Shown here in pieces: positions 25,201 to 36,460 of a stretch of DNA of 64,000 nucleotides (the stretch's first letter is position 1; every line of letters begins with the position of its first letter). A program made the translations under genes and the position numbers. This DNA is from Dicaeum eximium (Eukaryota > Chordata > Aves > Passeriformes > Dicaeidae), in NCBI GenBank assembly GCA_013396995.1, contig VWZP01010367.1, forward strand, positions 434,252 to 498,251, given 5' to 3'. The notes under the pieces are model-generated. The model made no database searches and was not told the origin of the DNA. It saw only the letters and a program-made list of their open reading frames with translations.

Positions 25201-25227
<27 letters not shown>
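25201..25227. repeat. (TA)n microsatellite
   Basis: An uninterrupted TA run of 27 bases. It explains the alternating Ile-Tyr run in the translated frames on both strands here, so those frames are not genes. Confidence 0.95.
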
Positions 25228-25379
25228 CCATTGTGACAGGATATGCATTCCCCATGGATGCCACCTGAAGAACCAATACACACAGCTCCCAGCACCTTCC
25301 AGCAGAACTAGTCCATCCTCCTGGGTTGGTCTGGCTCTGCCCTCAAGTCCCAAGCCCCCAGCTCTCCCAGGGAATGCTG

Positions 25380-25500
25380 GCACAGACTGATTGTGCAGGA
25401 TCTTTCCTTCCCCGCCCCGGTCTCATGCTGACACACACACAGCTGACACGGCGCCTGCAAAGTGCTTATCGGAGATTACCCTGAGTCAAGACTACCTCCA
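25380..25500. promoter_or_regulatory. GC- and CpG-enriched block with clustered factor-like sites
   Basis: In a strongly AT-rich intron this block holds a GC box-like CCCGCCCCGG (25411-25420), an E-box CAGCTG (25440-25445), a GATA-type CTTATC (25465-25470) and an AP-1-type TGAGTCA (25492-25498), plus several CpG dinucleotides. Such clustering is seen in enhancers and in old CpG-rich repeats. There is no transposon signature and no open frame that looks real. Regulatory function is an inference from motifs alone. Confidence 0.25.
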
Positions 25501-28500
25501 GAGAGCTGTTGGAAGGGAAGAAACTGCATGGTACTAAAGCTTCAGTATAGCAGAGTCAAATAATAAAGTTCAAATGTAATGTACATCAAAGTTTATTTTC
25601 CTGTCACTATTGCCACATTTAGAAACAGCCTAGAGTTCTGAATGTCTTTAAAGTGTTTTTCCATTACCACAAAATGTTTGTAAATGTTCTTCAAGCTGAA
25701 GACTCAAACAGATGATGTTTTTTGAAGAACCTTTCCCTCTACTCTGTCATTACAAAGTGAGCATGCAGTGTAACTTGATAAATTAGATTTTAAATACTGA
25801 GAGATGCCACAGTCTCCCTTTACAAATGTATTTTTTTTACAGGCATCACAGTTTTCATATTGTCCAATGGAAGCATTGAGTTGACACACAGAATTCCATG
25901 ATTACTGGTTAATCATGTAGGATTAATGTGGATACTGTGGATCCAAGTGACAGCCCATGAATTATACTTTAGGTGCCTGAAGAAGGAATGCATGAGACAG
26001 GCTGCCGTGGTGAAATGGAAGGGAGAGTAGGAAGAAACAAACTCACACCAACACTCACTAGATGCATCTTCTCTAATTTTCTTCCTAGATCTTTTATTGA
26101 GTCAAGAAGGAAAAAAGGTACTATCAGAGCATAGGCTATGAAAAACTGTAGCTTCCTCTATAACCATCAAGTCTCCCCCAGGCATAGACAGACACTATGG
26201 GCCCCTAAAGAGACCCAGCAATGGCCTCTGGTGAGTCAGGTCAAATTTAGTGGTGCTACATGGGCAGAAAAATGGACCCTATGGTGCCCTACCAAAACTC
26301 CAGATAAAGGAGGAGCACTCTCTCACCTCTGCTGGGGAATTACAAAGGAGCACATTCAATCTCCATATATTTGTACCGTGCTGCAAAATTTCTGCTACAA
26401 CATTTACTTTGGTGAAGTGAATAAAAATTCTATCTGTATTTGGGGACCAAAAAGCACCAATACACATCATGTCTGGTTCCAAGTTGTTGGTCCTTGGTGA
26501 CACTGAAGAAGGCAGTGGTAAATACAGCAGTTTTAGAGGATGAGACAAGAGAAGAGGCAGGAGTTTTCTTGCTTGCTTGGGGTCTTTTTTACTTTTAAAA
26601 TTTTGTATGAGATTCCTCACAAGAAATGGTGGTAGAGTAATAAGACTGAAGTGAACTACATGGAGCAGCCTGGCACTATCTTTTGGTCCTTTGATAAGTT
26701 TGGGAGAATCAATTGAAATTTATAGCATGGGAAACTGTGGCAACACTGCTGGTCATAATGGAGATCAAGTATTCAAAACCCACCCAAAATATTTAACTGT
26801 ATGGCAACATCTACAGGTTGGATTCCCCAAATCAAAGCTGAAAAATATGTTCTTAAGGCATAACTAATTATGTTCTTTATATACTGATATAATCACTTGT
26901 GTTTCATATCTTTTTAATTCTAACCAAAGTTACTCTGAGTTTTAATCTTCCTTCCATCCATTCTGTTATCCAATAGCTTCCTTCCATGTCTCATGTTCTT
27001 TTGCAAGCCAATATTATTCCCAACACAACAAATATCTTTATTCTCATTGTCATCTTTTATTTCTTCAAATGTAGCCAGCCCCTCAAGAACATGTAATATT
27101 TTCACTTTTGACCCATCAACATACCCCATACTCTTACAGAAGTGTTGACCTACACTTAACCTTTTGGTTTCATTTCTTGACTATGCTGAGTTTTCTGAAC
27201 CTGCAATACAATTTATTTTTTGAAGGTACCATTTACTTTTACAGTGTGACAAATACTTTAGAGTAATCTGATTTGTAACTCAATTTTGGTAACAGATGTT
27301 TTATGGCAATCCTTAAATAAAGGTCTCATATAGCAAATAATCATCATCCATTAAGTTCCTATTAGGTCAGCATTATTTCTATTTTACATTTATACAAAAA
27401 TTATCAATAAAGCTGATTTGATGTCTTGCATGCATTTTGATGCTGTAAGCCAAATGTGAAAATAGCCTTTCAAATGCATTCTTCAGTTGAACAGATTTAA
27501 CTAAAACATAAATGAAAATAAATTAAAAAGCAGCAAAGGGAAATGGTACAAAATTTTAATTAAGACAGTATTTTGTTGGTTTTTTGGGTGTGGGTTTTTT
27601 TTTTATTTGAATAAATGTTAATGTGATAGAACAAGAATCTTCTACATATTTTCTATTCTCACTTCAGAAATTCATTGGAATGGTGCTGCAGAACACTCAG
27701 TTAACTCAGACCATGTGGATCTTGCTTTTTCCCTTAAGGAAAATAAGGCACAAGACAAGGAGTGTGTCACTCAGCTCCACTTCAACAGCTGTTCTTCCAC
27801 TCCATTCTATGTCAGCTAATTTTTCTCTGTAGTCATTTTACTACTATCTTCTCTGCAATTGGCTTTTACATCTGCCCTAAAATGGCACAGAAGAGCAGCA
27901 GATGCATTACCACTGACCACGACTTTAATTCTTATCTGGCTGCAAAGTGGGCTCAGAAGTAAACTCTTTTAACTTAATTTCTTTCCTAAAATACTATTGC
28001 TCCTGCTAAACCCTATTATATTCTAATTATCAATAGGTTATTAGGGCATGAATGATATGTTGCTGAGCTTCTGTTTAATTTCCCACAGCTGAAAGTGTTT
28101 CCATTCTTCTCCTGTCCCTCAGAGGGAAGAGCAGCGTACGCTGTCACACACAGGACTTGCTGATCTTTGTGCTGCTTTGCAGCTCTGCCCGTTTGAAAGG
28201 CAAATTGATAAATAAACATTACAACAGAACGAACACTTCTGCTGCAACAGATAATCATGCAGAGCCTGCTATTCTTACAGTAAGGGGACATCTGCAATTC
28301 CTTTTTTCATTTGGTTCTTTATGTTATTTTGGGTTACTTGAATTCCAGTACTGCAAATGAAAGCCTTCACCTTACGATAGATCTGAAAAATTAACGCGTT
28401 ACTGAAATGATAATTCAGTGGTATTTACAAAGGTCTACTGTAGATATCAAAGTATGTAAATGCCTACATTTCCCCAATCCTTCTCCTACAGACAATGAAC

Positions 28501-29197
28501 AAACACTATCCAAAACAAATTCACACTTCAGAGGCAAGATCATGTTTTTTCATTCGAAAAATGAGTTTTATCAGATTACACACATACAGCTGAAGAGAAT
28601 GAAAGATTTTCTTGATGTCAAAAGGGGAAGATAATACTGTATGCAGCAAAAATTGTTGTTCAGTACCATTTTAATGGTCTCAAAATGCAGAAGAAATCAG
28701 AAAACATTTTTTCATCAAAACAAAAGAAATGAAACCACTATTTACTATATTTTAAAGATTACAAAGTGTTGTCACTGTGCTTAACAAAGTTAATATTGCA
28801 AATGCTAACCTGTATCACTGTGTTTAAAACAAACTGGCATTAAGCAAGCATATAGTGTAACTATAACACTGACTTTGTACTTGTAAACATCCTTTCCACA
28901 CAGAGCCCTTTGGGACATTGAAAAATTTACTGAATGAGCTACTTGGAATAAATAAAGAACACTCAACACTGTAACACTTAGCTGATTAAAAAAAGCTTTA
29001 ATTGTTCCCCTAGTTGCCTGGAAATGGCCATTTTTTAAAAAAATGCTGCTGTGGCAATAGCAAACCTTTATTAATTCCTTATTTTTGGATTTTACTGTGT
29101 GGGGCTTGTTAAAAATAAACTTTCAATCCAACCAGTTCAGGACTGAAAATTTAGTACTTTACAGTGAACCACAAAAAATTATGGAAAAAAGGATTAG

Positions 29198-29214
29198 TTT
29201 TTTTTTTTTTTTTT
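29198..29214. repeat. Poly(T) tract, T17
   Basis: Seventeen consecutive T. No LINE or retrogene body ends here on the minus strand that I can recognise. Confidence 0.9.
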
Positions 29215-32200
29215 AGTACTTGCTCAGAGAAACCAGTGAACTCTAGCAATACAGTTAACTAAAATGACAGTTAGATTTTATTCAAAAGTTGGAGGTGACG
29301 CATCAAACTTTATTTTTAAAATATTCAAATGGATTTTAAAAGTTTGCACATCACTTACATAAGAATTCAGTCACAAATAAAGTTTAAGTGTTGAATCTCT
29401 ATTTGGCAGTAAGATGAATTTCCAGAAAACCTGCTGACTACAGGTGCATTTGCAAAATGATAATTACTCTAAAAATGCATTTCTTTTCAAATTATCTGTT
29501 TAAGGGCATCAGCACCTACCTTGCCATGAATTGCTTTGTTTGAGCACCAAGCAAGTAAAAGCAAGTTGTACACTAAGAGCTCAGAGTTGACCAAAAAAAA
29601 AAAATTAAAACTGCTTTATTTTACAAAATGCCTTCCCTACCTCCACTGTATGTTCTGACTATATCCATATGGGGGCAGTAATGTTAAAGAAAATAAAACA
29701 CCTTAAAGCGGTCACCTTAATTAATTTGTTCACAGACAATTCCTTAAACACTAGGTTCTTAATATGATACTCAAAATCTCATCCAGACTCTAAATCTACT
29801 TGTTGGTGTTTTTAATCACCCATATTATCAATAATCTGCTACTATTTTTGCATTGTAGTTACCTACAGCACAGCATTGGCCCAAGATAAACAGCAGATGG
29901 GAACTCATTTGTCCATGATGTTGGAAGACACAAAATGCTAAAACAGTTATTATGGATTCTCACCAGAGTAACACTTCCTGGATTAGACTTTTACCTCAAT
30001 GTAAATTATTCCATCAGGACAGCTTCAATCTGCCTCCATGCAGCAGCTGGAATCTTGGTGGGATAACCTCTGCCTGGACATTCAGAGCAGCAGCTCCTGC
30101 CTTGAATTGAAGTTGGCCTGAATCAGGAGCCATGTCAGACTCACAGATAAATGTCCTTTCAACCTTCATTCTGTACCCTTCAGGCAGACTTTGCTAAACC
30201 AGCTACAAAAACCCACCATCATCACTGCCTCTGCAAAAAGCCAGTTCTTTCCCAACCTTTTCACAAAACTAGATTATATCACCACCAATTATTCAATGGC
30301 TTCTGAACATACTGGTAATTTAGAGGGAAGAAGTCGTCTAGTGTTAGGTGAAAAGCTGTAGGAACACAGTGAACAGCTCCATAATTTATTAGAAGAGAGG
30401 AGCAGGAATGAGCTGTAGAAGCATAGATGTTTACAATGTTCCATGGAAAATCGCCCAACAAAAATCAAAACTCAGAAAATACGCCAAACATACCGTGATC
30501 ATTACTCCATTCCCCTCAATAGAACTTCCCATTACAGTCCCCAAAAGAGGCTTCTCACTTTCCCAGCACAACAGCTTTCAATCTTTCATGGTAAACGGGT
30601 GTGGGTGCACCTGTGTGAAAACAGGCCCTCTCCAATGCAGCAGGCTTCATACCACTTACAAGTTTGAAAATCCAGAAGTTAACACAAGTTGCAATGCATT
30701 TTAATGTGAAGAGCAATCTAAAGAAATAAACACAAACTTTCTTTTACGTTGAAGATTCGATGACAGCTACTTAATAACAGAAAAAAAAAATACAGAAATT
30801 AAGTTAATCATATCAACAGAACTCCAAACGACAGTTGCAGCTACTTGGAGATGGAGATTACATAACCAGGCTATAAAATGATAGCAATGATATTTAGTTG
30901 GCTCTAAATACCATCATCCAAGGTGGTGTAACATTTTGAGTCTATTCAACAAGAATCATATGATTACCACAAACCCCAACACATCCTAAACACCATCATT
31001 TAAGGTGCAAAGGCTTTGGGCATTTGCATCTAATTCTGCAAAACTGACTGGAAGCCTCCTTGCCTCCAACTGTGCATATAGATTTCAGGATGAAAACAGC
31101 CATTCCCATGACACTTCAATGAAGGCAAGCCTATTTCTCCCTCACTCTAAATTTCCCAAGTTCAACTTTCTAATTTCTTCACAATCTACTCCATCCTCTC
31201 CTGCAGCTCATCCAGCCACTATTCATAAACATCTCACAAACATTTATTCACTGATTTTACTTCTGTTTATTCTCACAAAATCAATAGAGCAGAAGGAAAC
31301 AGGAAGGTAACTGAAAATAAGAATACTTTGAACTGTAAAATGAAAAATAAAAGTCTGAGTTAAAGGATGACTTTGTGAAAGAAAATCACAGTTATTTGAA
31401 AATATTAATTTCATATCAGCACCACTGATGTCCCACTCCCCTAGGAAACATGCAGATACATTCTACAAAGCAATGCAGTAGTTGATACAACTCTGAAGCA
31501 ATTGAAGAAAACATTCTGGTATCAACAACATCTGCCTGCTGAGCTCCCAGCAACTTTGAAAATGAGAATCATTTACTCCCATATAAAAGAATTGAGAAAC
31601 TAAAGTTTGAAACCCAGATTTGAAAAATTCTAATGAGGTCTGCAAAATGACATGCAGTACCACAACTTCTTAAATGTAATTCAATCCCCATAGAAAGTGA
31701 ATTCATATTTGATGATAGTGATAGCTTATATTTACTTTTTTTGTTTCAAGGCCTTATCAGAATCTCTGTGATCTTCTGTAATAAATTAAAAGGAAAATTA
31801 GCAGAAAATTACATTGTTTCTTACTGTACTACGGAAATAACTACAATTGGCCATGTTATGCAATTACTGTAATGCATAACCCTTTCAAAACTTAGAAGAA
31901 ATGAAAATGGCTAACAGAATGAGAGAAGGCTTTGAACATTACTGCAAGTATACTGGAGCCAGCTAGTCATTTTGAAGATTCAACAGCCTGGTGTCACTTC
32001 TGGAGTAACTGGTCAAACAACACTTTACTTGTGGTTTTTAAAGCAGCAGCGAAGCTTCAAAGCTCTGTTAGTCTTAAGGGAAGCAGGAGCTGTATTAGGA
32101 CTAAAGAGACCCTTACTTAGGAGAGCATGAGAGCCTTGAAGTAGTTTTCTTGGGTAAGGAAAGCCTTATTATCTGTGTCTGATCATTAGCTCATGGAACA

Positions 32201-33123
32201 GACACTTTCCTATACAAAGGGCAGGAAAGGGTCAGAGGCACAGAGCATGTCTGGTGATTATGTTGATAGCTATCATGCCAGCCGACAGCTGGGGGAATTG
32301 GGGGGTGCATTATACACGAAGCTGACTTTATGGCTGCAAAGATATCAGCTTTCTTCATAATTTGAAACTAACAGGGAGTTTCCTCTTAAGGCAGATGGAT
32401 TTTTCTGGCCATTTGAGAAAGATCTTGGTTGTTAATGCTAAGAACCTTTACAAAGAGAGAGAATGCTAACAACTGTCTTAATTGCACTTCTGACCAGAAT
32501 ACCCACAGAGATCTAGACTTCAGAGCTACTGTATCAGATAAAATCTTTCCCCAGACATTTGTTTGTCCTATTCAATCACAATTTCTCAGATAAACATTTT
32601 GGATTTGACTAGCAATTCTACTTATGAAAAGACGTGCTGAAAGGTTTTGGTTTTGAAAAGCAAGCATGAAACATCCTTGGTGTACAAGTTCATCCGGAAA
32701 GAAAGAAATCTCAATATATATTAATCCTTGCGTGTGTACGAGGTTCATGGTAAAACCTCAGGGGTGCTAAGTTCACCTAAATCAAGAAGATGATGTGTTC
32801 TCCTTAAGTAATAGAGCAATGTAAAAAAAGTTTCCACGTACTCTTCTTGTGTTTCTGTTAGAAGCTGTTGCCAGGAATAAGAAAGAAAAAGCAAAAAGAA
32901 AAATGGAGAGGAAAAAAAAAGGTAAAAATAAAACACTTTACCACATTTACTTTTTAAGTCATTAAGTCATTGAATCTAGTTTCCTGACTGCAAGAAACTA
33001 ACACACATGATCCATTTTTCCCTACTGGGTTGAAAAGCTTGCTGTCACCTAAATGACAGCTTAGTTGGAGTTTAACAACAATTGTAAGCACACTGCAGGA
33101 AATAAATCAATCCTGAACTCCAC

Positions 33124-33159
33124 AGGCTGTAAATCAGGCTATTATAAAATTTACAGCCT
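33124..33159. repeat. Perfect 11-bp inverted repeat with 14-nt loop
   Basis: AGGCTGTAAAT (33124-33134) and ATTTACAGCCT (33149-33159) are exact reverse complements around CAGGCTATTATAAA. The arms are not simple AT repeats. It could be a DNA hairpin or a pair of divergent protein-binding half-sites. Confidence 0.8.
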
Positions 33160-33874
33160 AAACTGAGTGGAACATAGCGTGATTTTTTTGCCTCTGATCG
33201 TTATCAGACTTTCCTATTTATTTTAGAAGACATGATGGATTTCCACTCTCTCAAAGGGATAGGATCAAACTATCTTTAATTTTGCTAATTATCCAATCAG
33301 GTCACATATGCATTTAAGTCAGTTTAAGACTGGTTTGACACTGACAGTGTATGTAACCAACCTCAGCACCTTTAATATTCAGAGTAATGAGAGCATCACC
33401 TTATCACTGACAACTAGTTAGATCAGCTAAGCCCAACAACAAAGCTATGGTATTAGATACTGACCTGACTGGTCTCTTCAAATGAAATATCCAATATAAA
33501 GTTCATGATAGAGAGAAAATAGCATCTCTATATACATACTTATATACATGCATATATGGGCATGTATGTACTTGGTCAAACTTTTTGTCTCCTCTACTTC
33601 TTCATCATCCCCCATCAAATCAGTCTAGTATCTACCTGTTTTTTATTACACAGTTAAACAATTACATATATCCCAAAAGACAGGAAAACATTTCACTTGC
33701 ATCAAACTACCAGTTCAGATTGCATTACCTTCTATCTGAAGAGCAGAGCTCTGTATAGCAGAGCCTTTACAGGTTTCAGTTTTACAGATGAAATCCATTA
33801 CTCATATCAAATAATTATGTATCATATAATTTATTCATTTAGGTTTGATTTTCCTTCTAGGCATCCCAGATTGC

Positions 33875-33897
33875 TTTATTTATTTATTTATTTATTT
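33875..33897. repeat. (TTTA)n microsatellite
   Basis: More than five uninterrupted TTTA units. Confidence 0.95.
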
Positions 33898-34990
33898 GGT
33901 CAGGGTGCCTATCATCTTAAGAACCAAGCAGCTGTAAGACACCAGTCCTCCAAATATCACGTATGGACAAGAGGCTTTCCTGCCTTAGCAAGAGGAACAC
34001 ATGCACACACTCTATATATACATTATCTACATCTTCACATGAAGATACAGGCTTCTTCCTATCAACATTTAATTTCTTTCAAAGATCTCAGTTCAGTAAC
34101 AAAAACCAAAACCTTTTCATAATGTGATGTTTGAAACACCACAGTTACATGGACCAAGTCCATTAGTACTTAGCAGAAAACACAGGTGACTGCTAGGCTT
34201 TACTCTGAATGTGCCAGGAGTTATTTGAAAACCTATCAGAGGAGAAGAAACCACCCCTGCTTGCTGACCTCTCCTCACTACACCAGCAGCAAGCCTGACT
34301 GAGTGACCTAACAAACCCTTTTCCAATTCTTGTTTCTGTGATAGCTGATAGGCTCACAAAAGAAGAGTCTTTGAGGAGGAGTTTCAATGGAGATGAGGAA
34401 ATGCAATGCACAGTGACAATATAAGAACAATAAAGAAATTATTGAAAAGACACTTAGGAGATGGGCCAGTTTTTGCCATTTCAAAGAAAACTATCTCTTT
34501 TTGCCATTTGAACATCTTATTGACAGCGGATAAACTGAAATACATATTTTAAATATTATTACTATCAAAAAATATTCACTAGTTGCAATCTCATGAAATG
34601 CTTGTTGACTGAAAAACATGTATAGGTTTATACATATAGAGAGTTAATAATTGTTGAGTTTTCCATTATCACAATGAATGAACTTTCAGAGCAATTCAGC
34701 AAAATAATACATGGAAAGTTTAAAATCCTTTTGCAGGCAGTAACAGTGCTTTTCAATAATACTATTATAATTAAGGATCTGTTTTCATTGCTACTAGAGA
34801 CAAAGCAGGGTGAGGTTTTATACTTCCAGCAAACAAATTATAATTTTACAGGAAGTTATGTTCAGCATCTCCATTCTTTTCCAATAAAAGCTGTCATCAG
34901 GGAAAGTAGCCTGCTGCATTAATGTAATCAGGTTTTGCATATTTTACTATAAATGCAATAAACAAAATCATATAAGTAATTATAACCTGA

Positions 34991-36460
34991 ATGTACATAA
35001 GTCTGTGGACCTGATGAGATGCATCCCGCAGTCTCGAGGGAATTGGCTGATGTAGCTGCCAAGCCACTCTCATGATATTCAACAAGTCATGGCAGTCAGG
35101 TGAAGTCCCAGTTGACCAGAAAAAGGGAAACATTGTACCCATCTTTAGGAGGGGTAGAAAAGAGGACGCCCTGGGAACTACCAACCTGTCAAACTGGCCC
35201 CTGTGCCTGGGAAGATCATGGGACAGATCCTCCTAGGAGCTGTGCTAAGGCACACAGAGAAAAGGGAGGTGATTTGGGACACCCAGCATGGCTGCACCAA
35301 GGGCAAGTCCTGCCTGACCAACAGAGTGAATATATCAATGGACATGGGAAGGGCTACAGGTGTCATTTATCTGGACTTCTGTAAAGCTTCTGACATCCTG
35401 CTCTCTAAACTAGAGAGAGAAGGAGTTGATGAGTGAACTGTTAGATGGGTAAGAAGGTGGATTGACAGTTGCATCAAGAGGGTAGTGGTCAATGGCTCTG
35501 AGTCCCAGTGGGTATCAGTGATAAGTGGCATCAGGACCAATGTTATTCAATATCTTCATTAATGATGTAGATGAAGGGATTGAGTGCACCCCCAGCAAAT
35601 CTGCAGATGACACCAAGCTGAGTGGTGCTGTTTACACACCTGAAGAACAGGATCCATCCAGAGAGACCTGGACAATCTTTGGAAAGTGGGTCCATGGGAA
35701 CCTCATAAGGTTTAATAAGACTTGGTGCTGCACCTGGGTCAGGGCAACCCCCAGTATCAACAGGCTGGGGATGAACAGATCAAGGCAGCCCTGCCAGACG
35801 GATTTGGGGGTGCTGGTGGGTGAGAAGATGGACCTGACCCAGCCATGGGCACTCGCAGCCCAGAAAGCCAAACGTGTCCTGGGCTGCATCCAGAGCAGTG
35901 TGGGCAGTGAGGTGAGGGAGGGGATTCTGCTCCTCTGCTCTGCTCTAATGAGACCCCACCTGTAGCACTGCATCCAGCTCTGGGGTCGCCAGCACAGGAT
36001 GATATGGACCTGCTGGAACTAGTCCAGAGGAGGGACACCCAGTTGACTAGAGGGATGGAGCACTTCTCATATGAGGAAATGCTGAGAGAACTGGGTTTGT
36101 TCAGCCTGGAGAAGAGAAGGCTTTGAGGTGACCTAATTGTAGCATTCCAGTTCCTGGCAAGAAACGTAGTAGCACCTTACAAGAACATGTAGTGACAGGA
36201 CAAAGGGGAATGGATTGAAATTAAAAAAGAGTAGGTTCAGATTAAGTATAAGAAGGGAATTCTTTGCTCTGAGTGTGGTGAGGCACTGGAACAGGTTACC
36301 CAGAGAAGTTGTAGATGGTCCATCCCTGGAACCATTGAAGGCCAGGCTGGATGGGGCTTTGAGCAACTTGGTCTAGTGGAAGGTGTCTCTGCCTATGGCA
36401 AGGGGCTGGGAATCAGAGGATCTCTAAGGTCCTTTCCAACTCAAACCATTTTTTGATTGT
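34991..36460 (+). mobile_element. CR1 LINE, 1.5 kb, 5'-truncated in the reverse transcriptase, with degenerate ORF2
   Basis: The sequence enters CR1 ORF2 partway through the reverse transcriptase region (GATGAGATGCATCCCGCAGT, then CATGGCAGTCAGGTGAAGTC and CATGGCTGCACCAAGGGCAA, a KGKSC-like motif) and runs to a standard CR1 3' end (AGGCTGGATGGGGCTTTGAG, then GGTCCTTTCCAACTCAAACC). A 146-codon frame at 35525-35965 preserves FNIFINDVDEGIECT, the catalytic-site stretch SADDTKLSGAV (both Asp kept, but the usual Phe before Ala replaced by Ser, at 35600-35611), DLGVLV, and the C-terminal AAQKAKRVLGCIQ with ALMRPHL. Stops and frameshifts lie on either side, so it cannot make a working enzyme. It is antisense to VPS13B. 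Confidence 0.95.

Larger units (their letters stand above)
25501..34990. other. Intron stretch, nothing firmly recognised
   Basis: AT-rich intron with a T17 tract at 29198-29214, a perfect hairpin at 33124-33159 and a (TTTA)n run at 33875-33897. Slightly GC-richer islands at about 26138-26520, 28090-28290 and 30000-30240 have no recognisable content. Frames of 90-141 codons here (26138-26500, 26620-26279, 31005-31310, 33697-34122) carry no domain signature. Confidence 0.55.

Noticed and set aside
26138..26620. Overlapping 120- and 113-codon frames on opposite strands
   Set aside because: No family likeness, and each frame weakens the case for the other; I see no splice sites that use them.
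29517..29585. A minus-strand acceptor/donor pair (GCTCTTAG ... AAG|GTAGGT) around a short open stretch
   Set aside because: Only about 17 codons with no VPS13B likeness; such pairs are expected by chance in 55 kb of intron.
33697..34122. A 141-codon plus-strand frame
   Set aside because: It runs through a (TTTA)n microsatellite, which gives its Leu-Phe-Ile-Tyr repeat; an artefact.
35632..36366. Minus-strand frames of 77-113 codons opposite the 1.5 kb CR1
   Set aside because: Antisense shadows of the CR1 reverse transcriptase frame.
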